This document shows, piece by piece, positions 27,688 to 36,883 of a DNA stretch of 64,000 nt; position 1 is the first letter of the stretch, and every line of letters begins with the position of its first letter. This DNA is from DSYU01 sp963827605 (lineage in GTDB: Bacteria > Chloroflexota > Anaerolineae > Anaerolineales > Anaerolineaceae), in contig CAWHBK010000002.1 in the NCBI GenBank assembly GCA_963827605.1, positions 620,001 to 684,000 of the forward strand, in the 5' to 3' direction. The notes under the pieces are model-generated. The model had not been told where the DNA came from. It saw only the letters and a list, made by a program, of their open reading frames with translations, and ran no database searches. The position numbers were made by a program, and so were the translations under genes.

Positions 27688-27783
27688 TCTCCACAGTTTG
27701 AACAGTGTGTCGGGATTTGTATTATTAGACTACAGGTCGGCTTGTTCGATAGACGCACCTCCTCTGTTTAGGGAATATTTGTT

Positions 27784-27813
27784 ATTATATCTGATAAGAT
27801 ATTATTAAAGCAA
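27784..27813 (-). promoter_or_regulatory. Sigma70-type promoter for the cytochrome gene
   Basis: On the minus strand: TTGCTT, an 18-nt AT-rich spacer and TATAAT, about 100 bp upstream of the cytochrome start. The spacer and -10 overlap a short palindrome (ATATCT-GATA-AGATAT) that could bind a regulator. Confidence 0.6.
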
Positions 27814-27842
27814 GATTAAAGGGGATAAATTTTACTACTTTT

Positions 27843-27879
27843 CGGGTATTCCCTGACAAACATTGTCAGGGAATACCCG
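27843..27879 (-). terminator. Perfect inverted repeat after the zinc-ribbon gene
   Basis: Arms of 16-17 nt (CGGGTATTCCCTGACA and complement) with a loop of about 4 nt, starting 10 bp after the zinc-ribbon stop. There is no long U-run on the exit side (CCCGAAAAG), so it may need Rho or act mainly as an mRNA 3' stabiliser. Confidence 0.7.
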
Positions 27880-27888
27880 ACAAATTTC

Positions 27889-28659
27889 TTAACCGATCTT
27901 CGTCCCGCACTCTGGGCAGAATTTGGCCCCGCCGGCTTGCGCGCCACAGCTCGGGCAAACGCCTACCGGAGCGGGTTGTTCCATTTTATTCCCGCAGTTG
28001 GGGCAGAATTTGGCCCCATGCGTTTCCGTCCCGCACTTGGGGCAGGCCGTGGCGGCAGGCTGGGTCATGGGACTGCCGCATTCCGGGCAGAACCTGGTGC
28101 CCACCGCGGCCAGCGTACCGTCTTTCGGGCAGCGGGCCATGCTTGTACTGGCGCGCTGGGCTGCCTGACCGGCCTGCTTGGCGGCCTCGCCGACCTGCTT
28201 GAAGGTGTCGCCCAGGCCGAAAGCGCTGGCCAGGCCTTTGAGGGCTGCACCGGTCTGTTCCGCGCGCGATTCGGTGATTTCGTTCACCCGCGGGCTGTCC
28301 TCATTGCAGAAGCCGGCCTGCTCATCAAAGTCGGAGATGCACACCACCTTCTTGCAGGTTGGGCACTCGCGAAAGCGCTCTTTCACCTGGTCCCAGTGCG
28401 CTTTGAGCTGCTCGGCAGTGAGGTTGTAGACGTAGCGGGGGTCCTGACCGGCTACATTTTCGGCCAGCGTGCCGCCAAACAGCGGAACCTTGCGCAGTAA
28501 ATCGCCGGCCATCTTGCGGCCTAAGTCGGTCGTAATGGTATTCTTGAGATCTGCCTGGCTGCGGAACTCGCGGTCGCAGCATTCACAATAAAAAACAGCA
28601 TACGGCCCCATTCCATCGTTGCGAACGTCGTAACGGGGCATCCGGCCTGGCTCGGACAT
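27889..28659 (-). CDS. Zinc-ribbon protein, function unknown
   Basis: 256 residues with many CxxC pairs. An N-terminal CECC knuckle (about residue 25), a middle CPTC...FC group, an Ala/Gln-rich helix (about 135-170) and three C-terminal double zinc ribbons (CPKDG...FCPECG, CPKCG...FCPNCG, CPSCG...FCPECG). Proteins of this style act as adaptors or in protein quality control, but no catalytic motif is seen. No signal peptide or membrane segment. The Shine-Dalgarno GGGAGG lies 5 nt before the start. Its own hairpin follows it. Confidence 0.75.
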   Translation of the reverse strand: MSEPGRMPRYDVRNDGMGPYAVFYCECCDREFRSQADLKNTITTDLGRKMAGDLLRKVPLFGGTLAENVAGQDPRYVYNLTAEQLKAHWDQVKERFRECPTCKKVVCISDFDEQAGFCNEDSPRVNEITESRAEQTGAALKGLASAFGLGDTFKQVGEAAKQAGQAAQRASTSMARCPKDGTLAAVGTRFCPECGSPMTQPAATACPKCGTETHGAKFCPNCGNKMEQPAPVGVCPSCGAQAGGAKFCPECGTKIG

Positions 28660-28780
28660 GTAGCCTCCCTTAAAAAGCTTGTAAGTTAGGATGTGGTGGT
28701 AATGTTATTTGAATTATACATACAATTGCGACCCGGGGATATAGGAAGAAATCTAAAATTAGGGTAAACGCATCTATATA

Positions 28781-28835
28781 GCGAGATAGCGGCATCCAGC
28801 GGCGCTTTCTGTGCCGCTGGATGCCGCTATCTCGC
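28781..28835 (-). terminator. Perfect 23-bp inverted repeat after the phospholipase D-like gene
   Basis: Arms of 23 nt without a mismatch (GCGAGATAGCGGCATCCAGC... and complement) and a 9-nt loop, 22 bp after the PLD-like stop. No U-run on the minus-strand exit side; the plus side does have CTTTTT. One of the strongest hairpins in the window. Confidence 0.7.
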
Positions 28836-28857
28836 ACTCTTTTTAAAGTCCCTGTCC

Positions 28858-30046
28858 TTACCTCGCGCAGGTGATATCCGCGGACGGGGGGGTCTTGGCG
28901 GCGCTCATGATGCGCTGGTACTCGCGCTCGAACATGGCCGCCGCGGCGGGGCTGTGGATGATGATGACATTGTCGTCGTTGATCGTATCCGCGGCGCGGG
29001 TAAAGTTAAACGAGCCGGTGATGACCGTTTTGCCATCGATGATCAGCACCTTGTGATGCATGGTATAGCGGTTGCCGTCCGTGCGCACCGGGAGACCCGC
29101 GCAGAACAACGGCGACAGCACGCCCTGGTTCGCGCCGCGGCTTTCGATGACCCCTTGCACATCCAGCCCGGCCCGCGCCTGGGCAATCAGCGCCGCGGAC
29201 AGGTCATCGGAGGTGAAGGTAAAGATCATAAAATGCACTGATTTTTCCGCGCTGCGCACGCTGCTGACCAGTTTCGCCATCACATCATCGGTGGGCGAAA
29301 AATAGTTCTCTACCCGCACGCCGTCCATGGTGATCGTAGGGTTGGGCACTTTCACCCTGGCGTCCGCGCCAAAGCGTTTGTCCACAAACAGCTCTTCGAA
29401 CTTGGCCTGGTAGTTGGCGACCAGCTGCGGGTTGGTGATCTTGAGCAGGTTGTTGTTGTTGCGGTAGGTGTCGTTGTACGACAGGTTCCACGATCCCACA
29501 AAAAGCGTTTTCCGGTCGATGATGATCATCTTATCGTGCATCAGACCATTTTCACGCCCGCCGTCCACCAATGCGACCCCGCTGGCTTTCAGGGTCTTGA
29601 TCGCGTTAAATACGCGGTTACCGGTAGCCGCGTTATCCAGGTTCAAGGCTGCCGTTGAGGCCGTCGTAAACCACGCGCACCTTAACTCCCCGCAAGCTGG
29701 CAGCCGAAAGGGAGTTGACCAGCGAGGGCAGGTTCAGGTCAAAGGAGGTGACGTCAATGCGGGTCGCGGCAGCATCCAGGGCCGGCTGCACCTGCTGGTC
29801 GATGATGCTCTGGCCCAGGTTGTCGGGCGGGTCGGGGTTGGTAAAATAGATTGCCAGCCACGCGGGTAAGAATCGGTCCTGGACTGGGACGGAGGGGGCT
29901 TCAGCCGATGGGAAAGCCGGGATGGTAAAACCACCCGGGCTGCGCATCCCCAGGGCAATCGCCACAAGCATAATGAGACCAACGAGGGCCGTGATGATCA
30001 GGCCGCGGATATTCGGGGAGGATTTGCTTTGACGGCGGGAAGGCAA
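28858..30046 (-). CDS. Phospholipase D-like protein with two HKD motifs, one frameshift
   Basis: An N-terminal transmembrane helix (about 13-33) followed by a PLD-fold dimer: HDKMIIIDRKTLFVGSWN (about 29500-29550) and HHKVLIIDGKTVITGSFN (about 28990-29060), each HxKx4D. Both active-site halves are intact, so a phosphodiesterase (lipase or nuclease type) on the outer face of the membrane is predicted. The frame breaks at about 29643-29645: dropping one base joins VRVVYDGLNGSL to NLDNAATGNRVF. Reading starts at a TTG (30046) 8 bp after the upstream gene; a better start could not be found. Sequence error is the simplest reason for the break. Confidence 0.82.
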
Positions 30047-30054
30047 TATTTATC

Positions 30055-30456
30055 TCATTCCGGATGCAGGAAAAAATCCCCAGCCAGAAATTCGAGCACC
30101 TGGCGCGAAGGGAGTTGGGAGAGGCAAGCGGCGGTCGCCTGGAAATCAGGCCGGGCGGGGGGGGTGCCTGTAAATGGAAACGCCGCGGCAAACAAGTCGT
30201 GTAACGCGGCGAGATCGGCTGCCAGGGTTTGGGGATCTTTCTCCGTATATCCCCCAACGAGGATATTCATTTTACGCATTACCGCCAACAAAGCGCTGAC
30301 GCGGCTGCCGGCCGTTTCCTGATCCTTGACGCCATCCAGGACGACATCCAGCTTGCCGATTCCCCAATCCAGCAGCCAGCTGGCGTCGTCGTCATCCAGC
30401 GCATCCGTCAGGTTTTCTGTTTCCAAGATTTGTTCGATAAAGCGTTCGGTATCCAT
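30055..30456 (-). CDS. Hypothetical protein upstream of the PLD-like gene
   Basis: 133 residues, acidic, mostly helical by pattern, no recognised domain. Contains ALDDDDASWLLDWGIGKLD near residue 20 and a later Phe/Pro-rich segment. No signal peptide. It ends 8 bp before the PLD-like start on the same strand, so the two are probably one operon and may act together. Confidence 0.6.
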   Translation of the reverse strand: MDTERFIEQILETENLTDALDDDDASWLLDWGIGKLDVVLDGVKDQETAGSRVSALLAVMRKMNILVGGYTEKDPQTLAADLAALHDLFAAAFPFTGTPPARPDFQATAACLSQLPSRQVLEFLAGDFFLHPE

Positions 30457-30616
30457 AAGCGCCTCTTTATAGAAACAAGGTTGGCACCTTCAAATATCCT
30501 TTATTGTAGCATCAAAGCAAATCACAAAATTTTATAATCATCTTCACCCAAATCAAGCATTAACGTCACTTGTGAGGAGGATCGGTTACCCGATAAGCTT
30601 GTCATACAACTGGTAA

Positions 30617-30726
30617 TCCGTCAAACCGTGAGCAGGTCAATCGTGACAGGTAGATCGTTCCGGTTGACAAATTATCGAATCACGGATGGACGAATTGACG
30701 GGTTATTGAACGAATAACTGTCAACC
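30617..30726. promoter_or_regulatory. Cluster of TTGAC/GTCAA motifs upstream of the oxidoreductase pair
   Basis: Five copies of TTGAC or its complement in about 110 bp (starting at 30620, 30636, 30664, 30695 and 30720). The outer pair forms the imperfect inverted repeat GGTTGACAAATTATCG / CGAATAACTGTCAACC. It ends 16 bp before the oxidoreductase start. Possible regulator-binding array; the rest of 30457-30616 shows nothing else. Confidence 0.4.
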
Positions 30727-30742
30727 AATTAAGGACCTCCAT

Positions 30743-32891
30743 ATGCCCAAGTACCGGATTGAAAAACATCCCATCCTGTCGGTTCCCGAATGTGAAAAAA
30801 TAGCAATTTTCCTGGCAGGGCCAGGCGCTGACGGCAAACGCTGGTGAGACGATTGCCGCGGCGTTGTTTGCCAACGGTGTGCGCGTTTTCGGCCACCATC
30901 ACAAAGATGGCGCGCCGCAGGGCATCTTTTGCGCCAACGGGCAGTGCGCTCAGTGTATGGTCATCGCCAACGGGCTGCCGCTCAAGTCGTGCGCCGAGCT
31001 GGTAGAAGCGGGGATGCAGGTAGAACCGGCCAACGGCCTGCCGCAGCTGCCAGACACCGAGCATGTCCCGGCGGAAAGCCCCGTCCAGGAGATCCAGGTG
31101 CCGGTGCTAATCATTGGCGGTGGGCCGTCGGGGATGTCGGCGGCGATCGAGCTGGGCAAGCTGGGCATCCGCGTGCTGCTGGTGGATGACAAGCACCGCC
31201 TGGGCGGCAAACTGGTGCTGCAAACCCACCGCTTCTTTGGCTCCACGGACGCGGTCTACGCTGGAACGCGCGGCATCAACATTGCCACGCGCCTCGAAAA
31301 TGAAGTCCGAGAATATGACACGGTCGACATCTGGCCGCACTCCACGGCCCTGGCAGTGTTCAGCGACAAGAAGGTTGGCATTTTAAAGGAAGGTAACACC
31401 TATGTGCTGGTCGTGCCAGAGGTCATCCTGGTGGCGACCGGCGCGCGCGAGCGCTTCCTGGCCTTCCGCGGCAATACCCTGCCGGGAGTGTACGGCGCGG
31501 GCGCTTTCCAGACCCTGGTCAACCGCGACCTGATCCGCCCGGCGGAAAAGCTGTTCATCGTGGGCGGCGGCAACGTGGGGTTGATCGCCGGATACCACGC
31601 GCTGCAAGCCGGCATCGAAGTGGTTGGGTTGGTAGAAGCGCTGCCGGAATGCGGCGGGTACAAGGTGCATAAAGATAAGCTGGTGCGCATGGGCGTGCCG
31701 ATCTACACCGCTCATACCGTGCTCTCGGCCAATGGGGATGACAAGGTTGAATCGGTCACCATCGCGAAAGTGGATGAGAATTTCCGCCCCATTCCTGGCA
31801 CTGAACAGTCCTTCGCCTGCGACAGCGTGCTGATCGCGGTGGGGCTGGAACCGGTGGACGAGTTTACCCGCAAAGCCAAGGACTTTGGCATCCGCACCTT
31901 TGCCGCTGGGGACGCCGAGGAAATCGCCGAAGCCTCCGCGGCCATGTTCTCCGGCAAGATCAAGGGCCTGGAAATTGCCCAGGCGCTGGGCTGCGATGTG
32001 GGTGAGATCCCCTCCGAGTGGTACCGCACCGGTGAGATCCTCAAATCGCGGCCTGGGCCGGTGAAGGTGGCGGAAGCGCAGGTCAACCAGACCGCGCCCG
32101 GGGTACCCTCCGGCGTGCTGCCCGTCTTCCACTGCACCCAGGAGATCCCCTGCAACCCATGCGCTTCGGTGTGCTCCAAGGGGCTGATCTTCATCGATTC
32201 AAGAGATATCCGCCACGTGCCGGCCTTTACCGGCGACCCGACTGCCTGTATTGGCTGCGAGAAATGCCTGGCCATCTGCCCTGGGCTGGCGATTACCCTG
32301 GTGGATTACCGCAAGACGCCGGATATGCCCATCGTGGCGATACCCTTTGAATTCAATTATGAGATGGTCAAGGAGCGCGAGACAGTCACCGTACTGGACA
32401 CGGAAGGCGGCGTGCTGGGCGACCTGCAGGTGGTTCGCGTGGAGCAAGTAGCCAGCCGCGATCACACCATCATCGTCAAAGTGCGAGCGCCCCGGGATGT
32501 GGCCAACCGCATCGCCGGCATCCGCATCCAGGAAGCGCAGGTGACCCAACCGATGAACCATTACGTGGATCACATCAGCGACGACACCATCGTCTGCCGC
32601 TGCGAACGGGTGACTGCCGGAGAGATCCGCGCGCTGATCCGCCAGGGCTACCGCGACCTGAACGAAATTAAATCCATTACCCGCGCGGCGATGGGCGCCT
32701 GCGGCTCGAAAACCTGCCACTCGCTGATCTTCCGCCTGTTCCGCGACGAGGGCATCATCTTATCCGATGTCACCGACACCACCCGCCGGCCCATCTTTAT
32801 CGAGGTACCGCTAAAGGTGTTCGCCGGAATGGGCGGCGAAGAAACGAAGCCAGGCAGTGAAAACAGCACCGGGGAGAGCAGCCATGCCTGA
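30743..32891 (+). CDS. FAD/NAD-dependent oxidoreductase subunit with three iron-sulfur regions, one frameshift
   Basis: Layout like SoxA, HcnB or opine/D-hydroxyproline dehydrogenase alpha subunits. An N-terminal 2Fe-2S domain (CANGQCAQC), a dinucleotide-binding flavoprotein core (IIGGGPSGMSAAIELG; GGGNVGLIAG), a ferredoxin-like pair (CNPCASVCSKG, CIGCEKCLAICPG) and a C-terminal BFD-type 2Fe-2S site (CRC...GACGSKTC). From ATG 30743, with AAGGA upstream, the frame is lost at about 30811. Dropping one C joins ...KIAIF to WQGQALTANAGETIAAALF. Its stop overlaps the next gene's start by 8 bp, so the two products probably form one complex that oxidises an amino or imino acid. Confidence 0.85.
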
Positions 32892-34062
32892 AAATTCAAA
32901 ACAATATGACGGCGTCAAGTATGACGTCATCATCATTGGCTCCGGCTCGGTCGGCGCGCCGGCAGCCTTCTACCTGGCCCAGGCCGGTTACCGCGTGCTG
33001 GTGCTCGACGGGGCGCCTTCGGTCGGGCAAGGCTCGAACAAGCGCGCCATCGGCGGCGTGCGCGCCACCCACTCCGACCCGGCCAAAATTCGCCTGTGCC
33101 TGCGCTCGATTGAAATCTTCCGCACCTGGCAGGAGACCTACGGCGAGGACATCGAATGGATCACCGGCGGCTATAATTTCGTCGCCTACCGCCCGGAAGA
33201 GGAGCAGACGCTCAAGACGCTGCTGGCAAAGCAGAAGTCGCTGGGTCTGAATATCGACTGGTATGATAAAAACGACTTGCTCAAGATCGTCCCAGGGCTT
33301 AACCCGGTGGATCTGTTAGGCGGGACCTATTCGCCCGAGGACGGCAACTGCTCGCCGTTACTGGCGCTGCACGCCTTCTACGTGCATGCCTGCCAGGAAG
33401 GAGCCGTCTTCCATTATAATGAACCGGTCACCGGGCTGGTGATCCAGTCCGGCAAGATCCGCGGGGTGCAAACCCCGCACGGTGAATACGGCGCGGAAGT
33501 AGTGATCAACGCGGCCGGGGCCTGGGCCCGCTCCATCGGGTTAATGGCCGGGATCGACCTGCCGGTCAACCCCGACTGCCACGAGGCCGGTATTACCGAG
33601 TCGGTGGCGCAGTTCCTCGGCCCCATGGTGGTAGACATCCGCCCCGGCCCTGGGTCATCCAACTTCTACTTCTACCAGCACAAGACCGGGCAGATTATCT
33701 TCTGCATCACGCCCAGCCCATCCATCTGGGGTTTCGACGTGGACGAGACGGCCACCTTCCTGCCACAGATTTCCAAGCGCATGATCGCGGTGATGCCCAA
33801 GCTGCAGAACATCCGCGTGCGGCGCACCTGGCGCGGTCTTTACCCCATGACCCCGGACGGCACGCCCATTGTGGGCTGGGCCAAAGAGGTGGAAGGGCTG
33901 CTCAATGCAGCCGGCATGTGCGGGCAGGGCTTTATGCTCGGCCCCGGCATGGGCGAGCTGCTGGCGCGCATGGTGGCAGATAAACGAACGAAGGAAGATG
34001 ATGAAGTGCTGGCGATCCTGTCGCCGGAGCGAGAGTATAAGGGGCAGGAGAAGCTGAAGTAA
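32884..34062 (+). CDS. FAD-dependent amino-acid oxidoreductase (DAO family, SoxB/glycine-oxidase-like)
   Basis: 392 residues. An N-terminal FAD-binding Rossmann motif (DVIIIGSGSVGAPAAFYLAQAGYRVLVLDGA), GSNKRAIGGVRATHS (flavin region seen in sarcosine-oxidase-type enzymes) and a C-terminal TPDGTPIVGWAKEVEGLLNAAGMCGQGFMLGPGMGELLA flavin-closing motif. Predicted to oxidise the C-N bond of an amino or imino acid such as sarcosine, glycine, D-proline or an opine, passing electrons to the Fe-S partner encoded just upstream. Start at MPENSKQYDG, with GGGGAGA upstream, in preference to an in-frame ATG nine codons earlier. Substrate not determinable here. Confidence 0.88.
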   Translation: MPENSKQYDGVKYDVIIIGSGSVGAPAAFYLAQAGYRVLVLDGAPSVGQGSNKRAIGGVRATHSDPAKIRLCLRSIEIFRTWQETYGEDIEWITGGYNFVAYRPEEEQTLKTLLAKQKSLGLNIDWYDKNDLLKIVPGLNPVDLLGGTYSPEDGNCSPLLALHAFYVHACQEGAVFHYNEPVTGLVIQSGKIRGVQTPHGEYGAEVVINAAGAWARSIGLMAGIDLPVNPDCHEAGITESVAQFLGPMVVDIRPGPGSSNFYFYQHKTGQIIFCITPSPSIWGFDVDETATFLPQISKRMIAVMPKLQNIRVRRTWRGLYPMTPDGTPIVGWAKEVEGLLNAAGMCGQGFMLGPGMGELLARMVADKRTKEDDEVLAILSPEREYKGQEKLK

Positions 34063-34068
34063 AAATTT

Positions 34069-34113
34069 ATGTTGCACTGCCCGCGCGGCTTTGCCGCGCG
34101 GGCAGTGCAACAT
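34069..34113. terminator. Bidirectional terminator hairpin between convergent genes
   Basis: Perfect 21-bp arms (ATGTTGCACTGCCCGCGCGG... and complement) around a 3-nt loop. It sits exactly between the stops of the oxidoreductase (plus) and the enolase-family gene (minus), so it can serve both. Confidence 0.85.
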
Positions 34114-34117
34114 ATTC

Positions 34118-35182
34118 TCATGCCAACTCCACCGTATACCCCAGCCCGGGTACATCCGCCGCCACCAACCAGCCATCTTTCAAGGTGAAACCCGCTAGCG
34201 AGGGGTCGTTGAGCAGGTCGAAGGAGCCGTCCAGGTCGCCGTAACGGACATTGGGGCTGCTGAGGGCCAGGCTGAGGCCGGCGCTGATCAGCAGGGCCGG
34301 CTCAACGAAGCAGCTGACCATCGTGTCCAGGTGCGCGGCGCGGGCGATCGCGTCGATCTGGCGCGCGCAGCGCAGCCCGCCGCAGCTGGCCAGCTTGATG
34401 CTCAGCCCATCCACGATGTGGTTGGCGGCCAGCTCTAAGGCGGAGGAAGGCCCGCGCACGCTCTGGTCGGCCAGGATTGGCACCGGGCTGACTTCACGGA
34501 TCTGGCGCATCGCATCCAGGTCGCCGGGTGGGATGGGCTGTTCCAGCATTTCGAGCATATCGCCAAGAACACGCGCCACATCCAGAGCATCCTGCACCGA
34601 GTAGCCGCCGTCCGCGTCCAGGCGCAGGATATGGTTCGGCAGCGCGCGGCGGATGGCCTCCACACGCTGGACATCTTCATCCGGGTCCAACCCGCCCTTG
34701 ATCTTTAGCATGCGGAAGCCCTGGCTGGCGCGTTCATTGGCCAGCTGCACGCTTTCATTGACCGACGAAATCGGAATGGTCACAGAAGTCTGGATGCGGT
34801 CGCGGTAACCACCCAGGATCCGGTAGAGCGGCATGCCGGCCGACAGGCTCAGCAGGTCATGAAAGGCCAGGTCGAATGCACACAAGGCTGCCGGGGTCGC
34901 CCGAGCCCGAGAAGCCAGCTCGCTGAGTGAATATTCGATGTTCATGGGATGCAGGTCAGAAATGAGGGTGGCGCATTCCCGGCAGGAGCGCAGGACTTCT
35001 TCAGGCTTCTCGCCGTTCAGCTTTGGGTGGGCAATGGTACAGCCCCAACCGCTCTGTCCCTGGCGGGTATCCAGGCGCACAAACACCGCCATCACCTTGT
35101 CGATCTGCCCCATCCCGGCCATGCGAGCCGGCTGGCGTAGTTTGATCTCAACGGGGGTGACTTCAACATTTATGATCTGCAT
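34118..35182 (-). CDS. Enolase-superfamily enzyme (muconate-cycloisomerase / epimerase subgroup)
   Basis: 354 residues. It has the KxK acid/base pair in LKIKGG (about residue 165), metal ligands in LRLDADGGY, EMLEQPIP and ILADQSV, and the second-side Lys in LSIKLASCGG, all as expected of the MLE subgroup, which includes dipeptide epimerases, N-succinylamino-acid racemases and proline-betaine or hydroxyproline epimerases. Start at MQIINVEVTP, with AGGGAGG 8 nt upstream. Convergent with an amino/imino-acid oxidase pair, so epimerisation or dehydration of an amino-acid-like compound is a fair guess. Confidence 0.85.
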   Translation of the reverse strand: MQIINVEVTPVEIKLRQPARMAGMGQIDKVMAVFVRLDTRQGQSGWGCTIAHPKLNGEKPEEVLRSCRECATLISDLHPMNIEYSLSELASRARATPAALCAFDLAFHDLLSLSAGMPLYRILGGYRDRIQTSVTIPISSVNESVQLANERASQGFRMLKIKGGLDPDEDVQRVEAIRRALPNHILRLDADGGYSVQDALDVARVLGDMLEMLEQPIPPGDLDAMRQIREVSPVPILADQSVRGPSSALELAANHIVDGLSIKLASCGGLRCARQIDAIARAAHLDTMVSCFVEPALLISAGLSLALSSPNVRYGDLDGSFDLLNDPSLAGFTLKDGWLVAADVPGLGYTVELA

Positions 35183-35318
35183 GCGGAACCTCCCTTTACC
35201 GGATACACGAAAGATTTGGGTAGGGAAAGATGCCAGACAGGCCAACCTTTTTGAAACAATCCCAAATAATTCTAGCAGATTTTCAAAACTGAAAAATGAA
35301 GCCGAAAAGCAGAAACAG

Positions 35319-35357
35319 GCAAGGAGGCTGTCCCAGTCTTGGCGACAGCCTCCTTGC
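35319..35357 (-). terminator. Inverted-repeat terminator after the Gly/Gln-rich repeat gene
   Basis: GCAAGGAGGCTGTC and its exact complement, 11-nt loop, 27 bp after the stop of the minus-strand gene at 35384. A weak T-rich tail follows on the minus strand. Confidence 0.75.
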
Positions 35358-35383
35358 TTTATCCAACATAAGAGAACAGACCG

Positions 35384-36196
35384 CTACTGCCGCCTGTTTA
35401 ATGCACCGAGCGCCTGCATGAAGGTATTGACGACAATCTGGGTTGATTCGTTGCGGTGGACGGAATTGCCCATGCCGCTTCCCGCCAGGAGCGCCTGAAC
35501 CACGGCCTGAGTATTGCTACCGCCGCTCTGCTTGGCCTGGAAATAGGCCATCCCGGCATTCAACAGATCATCCATTCCAAGACCATCCTGGAGACCGCCG
35601 CCCGTGCCCGTGCCTGTACCCCCAGCGCCGGTGAGGCCGCCCAGCAACGTACCAAGCATATCATCTCCACCCTGGGCAGTTTGCTGCTGCTGCGGCATCC
35701 CGCCGCCGGTGAGGCCACCCAACAGCGCGCCGAGCATATCATTTCCACCCTGTGGGGCTTGCTGAGCCGATGAACTTTCGCCGCCGGCGAAGCCTCCCAG
35801 CAGGGAGCCAAGCATATCTCCGCCATCCGGCTGAGCAGCAGATGGAGCAGCTTGCCCGCCGCCAATAAGCATTTGGAGCAGCTGCACTGCGCCCTGGGTA
35901 TCCATACTCTTGCCTTTGAACTGTCCGGCAGCTTGCGCCAGGTTCTGCGCGTACAACTGGCTGGAACCAGAGGTGGCATTCATCGAAAGCTGTTTGGCGG
36001 CATAGTTCAGCGCGGTACTGGCCGAGCTGCCCTTCTTTTGTTCCAGTGCATTGGTGATGGTTTGAAACGTCTGAACCATGTTCGTGCCATGGTCCTGGTT
36101 ATATTCATCTGCCTGGTTCAATGCCTGCTGGTTTTCCGCCAGAGCCTGGGTGACCGATTGGAAGATGTTTGCCAGATCTACGCTGCTTTGTGGCAT
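35384..36196 (-). CDS. Gly/Gln/Ala-rich repeat protein, function unknown
   Basis: 270 residues, not recognised. The N-terminal ~100 residues are helical and Gln/Asn-rich. The middle holds three near-copies of a unit around GGDMLGSLLGGF (also GGNDMLGALLGGLTGG, GGDDMLGTLLGGLTG), separated by Gln/Ala/Gly linkers. The C-terminus (GMDDLLNAGMAYFQAKQSG...) is again helical. No signal peptide, so cytoplasmic or a self-assembling protein. The gene precedes the hairpin at 35319 and follows the LysM-like gene by 9 bp, so they are co-transcribed. Confidence 0.65.
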   Translation of the reverse strand: MPQSSVDLANIFQSVTQALAENQQALNQADEYNQDHGTNMVQTFQTITNALEQKKGSSASTALNYAAKQLSMNATSGSSQLYAQNLAQAAGQFKGKSMDTQGAVQLLQMLIGGGQAAPSAAQPDGGDMLGSLLGGFAGGESSSAQQAPQGGNDMLGALLGGLTGGGMPQQQQTAQGGDDMLGTLLGGLTGAGGTGTGTGGGLQDGLGMDDLLNAGMAYFQAKQSGGSNTQAVVQALLAGSGMGNSVHRNESTQIVVNTFMQALGALNRRQ

Positions 36197-36205
36197 GAGT
36201 ACCTT

Positions 36206-36787
36206 CTATTTTTTCTTCAGTTCTTCTGGAAGGGGTGGAATTTCAATCTCCAGGCCTACCCGGATGGCATTTGGGTGATCCCCAATGATAGCCTTGTTAT
36301 GGTCGTAAATCAGGCGCCAGTAAGGTTCCTTGATAGAGCCATAATATTTCTGCGCCAGGCTGGCATAGGTATCATCCTTCGTCCAGACGTGCTTGATCAC
36401 CGGAACGGCCGCCGCCACAGCAGCAGCAACAGCCGCAGCCTGGGTAGTGGCAGCCTTTTCAGCTTCAACCGCGGCCAGTTTCGCTGCCAGCGCGGCTTTA
36501 TCAGCTTCCGCCACCTGGCGAGCCTGCTCGATCATCCTGGACTGTTGATCCCGATCTACCTGGGCCTGCTTTTGCATCTGCTCCATCTGAACCCGCAGCG
36601 CCGCAGCATTTTGCTGCGCGGCTTCTGCCGCAGCTTTGGCTTTGGCTAGTTCCGCTTTTGCGGCTTCGGCTTCTGCCATGGCAGCTTCCGCCTGCTTCTT
36701 TGCAGCTTCTGCGGCGGCTTTCTCATCCCGATTCGAAATTGCATCAATAGCAGAACTGAAAATATTTTTCTTCGGTTCGTCAGCCAT
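36206..36787 (-). CDS. Coiled-coil protein with C-terminal LysM-like domain
   Basis: 193 residues. An Ala/Glu/Lys-rich coiled coil (about 15-120), then an Ala-rich stretch and a LysM-like domain (HVWTKDDTYASLAQKYYGSIKEPYWRLIYDHN..., ending LEIEIPPLP). No signal peptide or lipobox, so the LysM may serve as a protein-binding module inside the cell, as in phage-like or contractile structures, rather than bind peptidoglycan. Start at MADEPKKNIF with GGAGG just upstream; a longer frame has no such signal. In the same run as the repeat protein. Confidence 0.7.
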   Translation of the reverse strand: MADEPKKNIFSSAIDAISNRDEKAAAEAAKKQAEAAMAEAEAAKAELAKAKAAAEAAQQNAAALRVQMEQMQKQAQVDRDQQSRMIEQARQVAEADKAALAAKLAAVEAEKAATTQAAAVAAAVAAAVPVIKHVWTKDDTYASLAQKYYGSIKEPYWRLIYDHNKAIIGDHPNAIRVGLEIEIPPLPEELKKK

Positions 36788-36883
36788 TTGATATCCTCCA
36801 TATCTTTGATCGAAATTAATTGGGACGTGCTTAGACAGTATACAGTGTATTTCGTAAATGGACAACCCGTTAGCGGTGGAGTA

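Noticed and set aside
30662..30726. Terminal inverted repeats of a small mobile element (MITE)
   Set aside because: The inverted repeat is imperfect, encloses only about 35 bp, and no flanking target duplication is visible.
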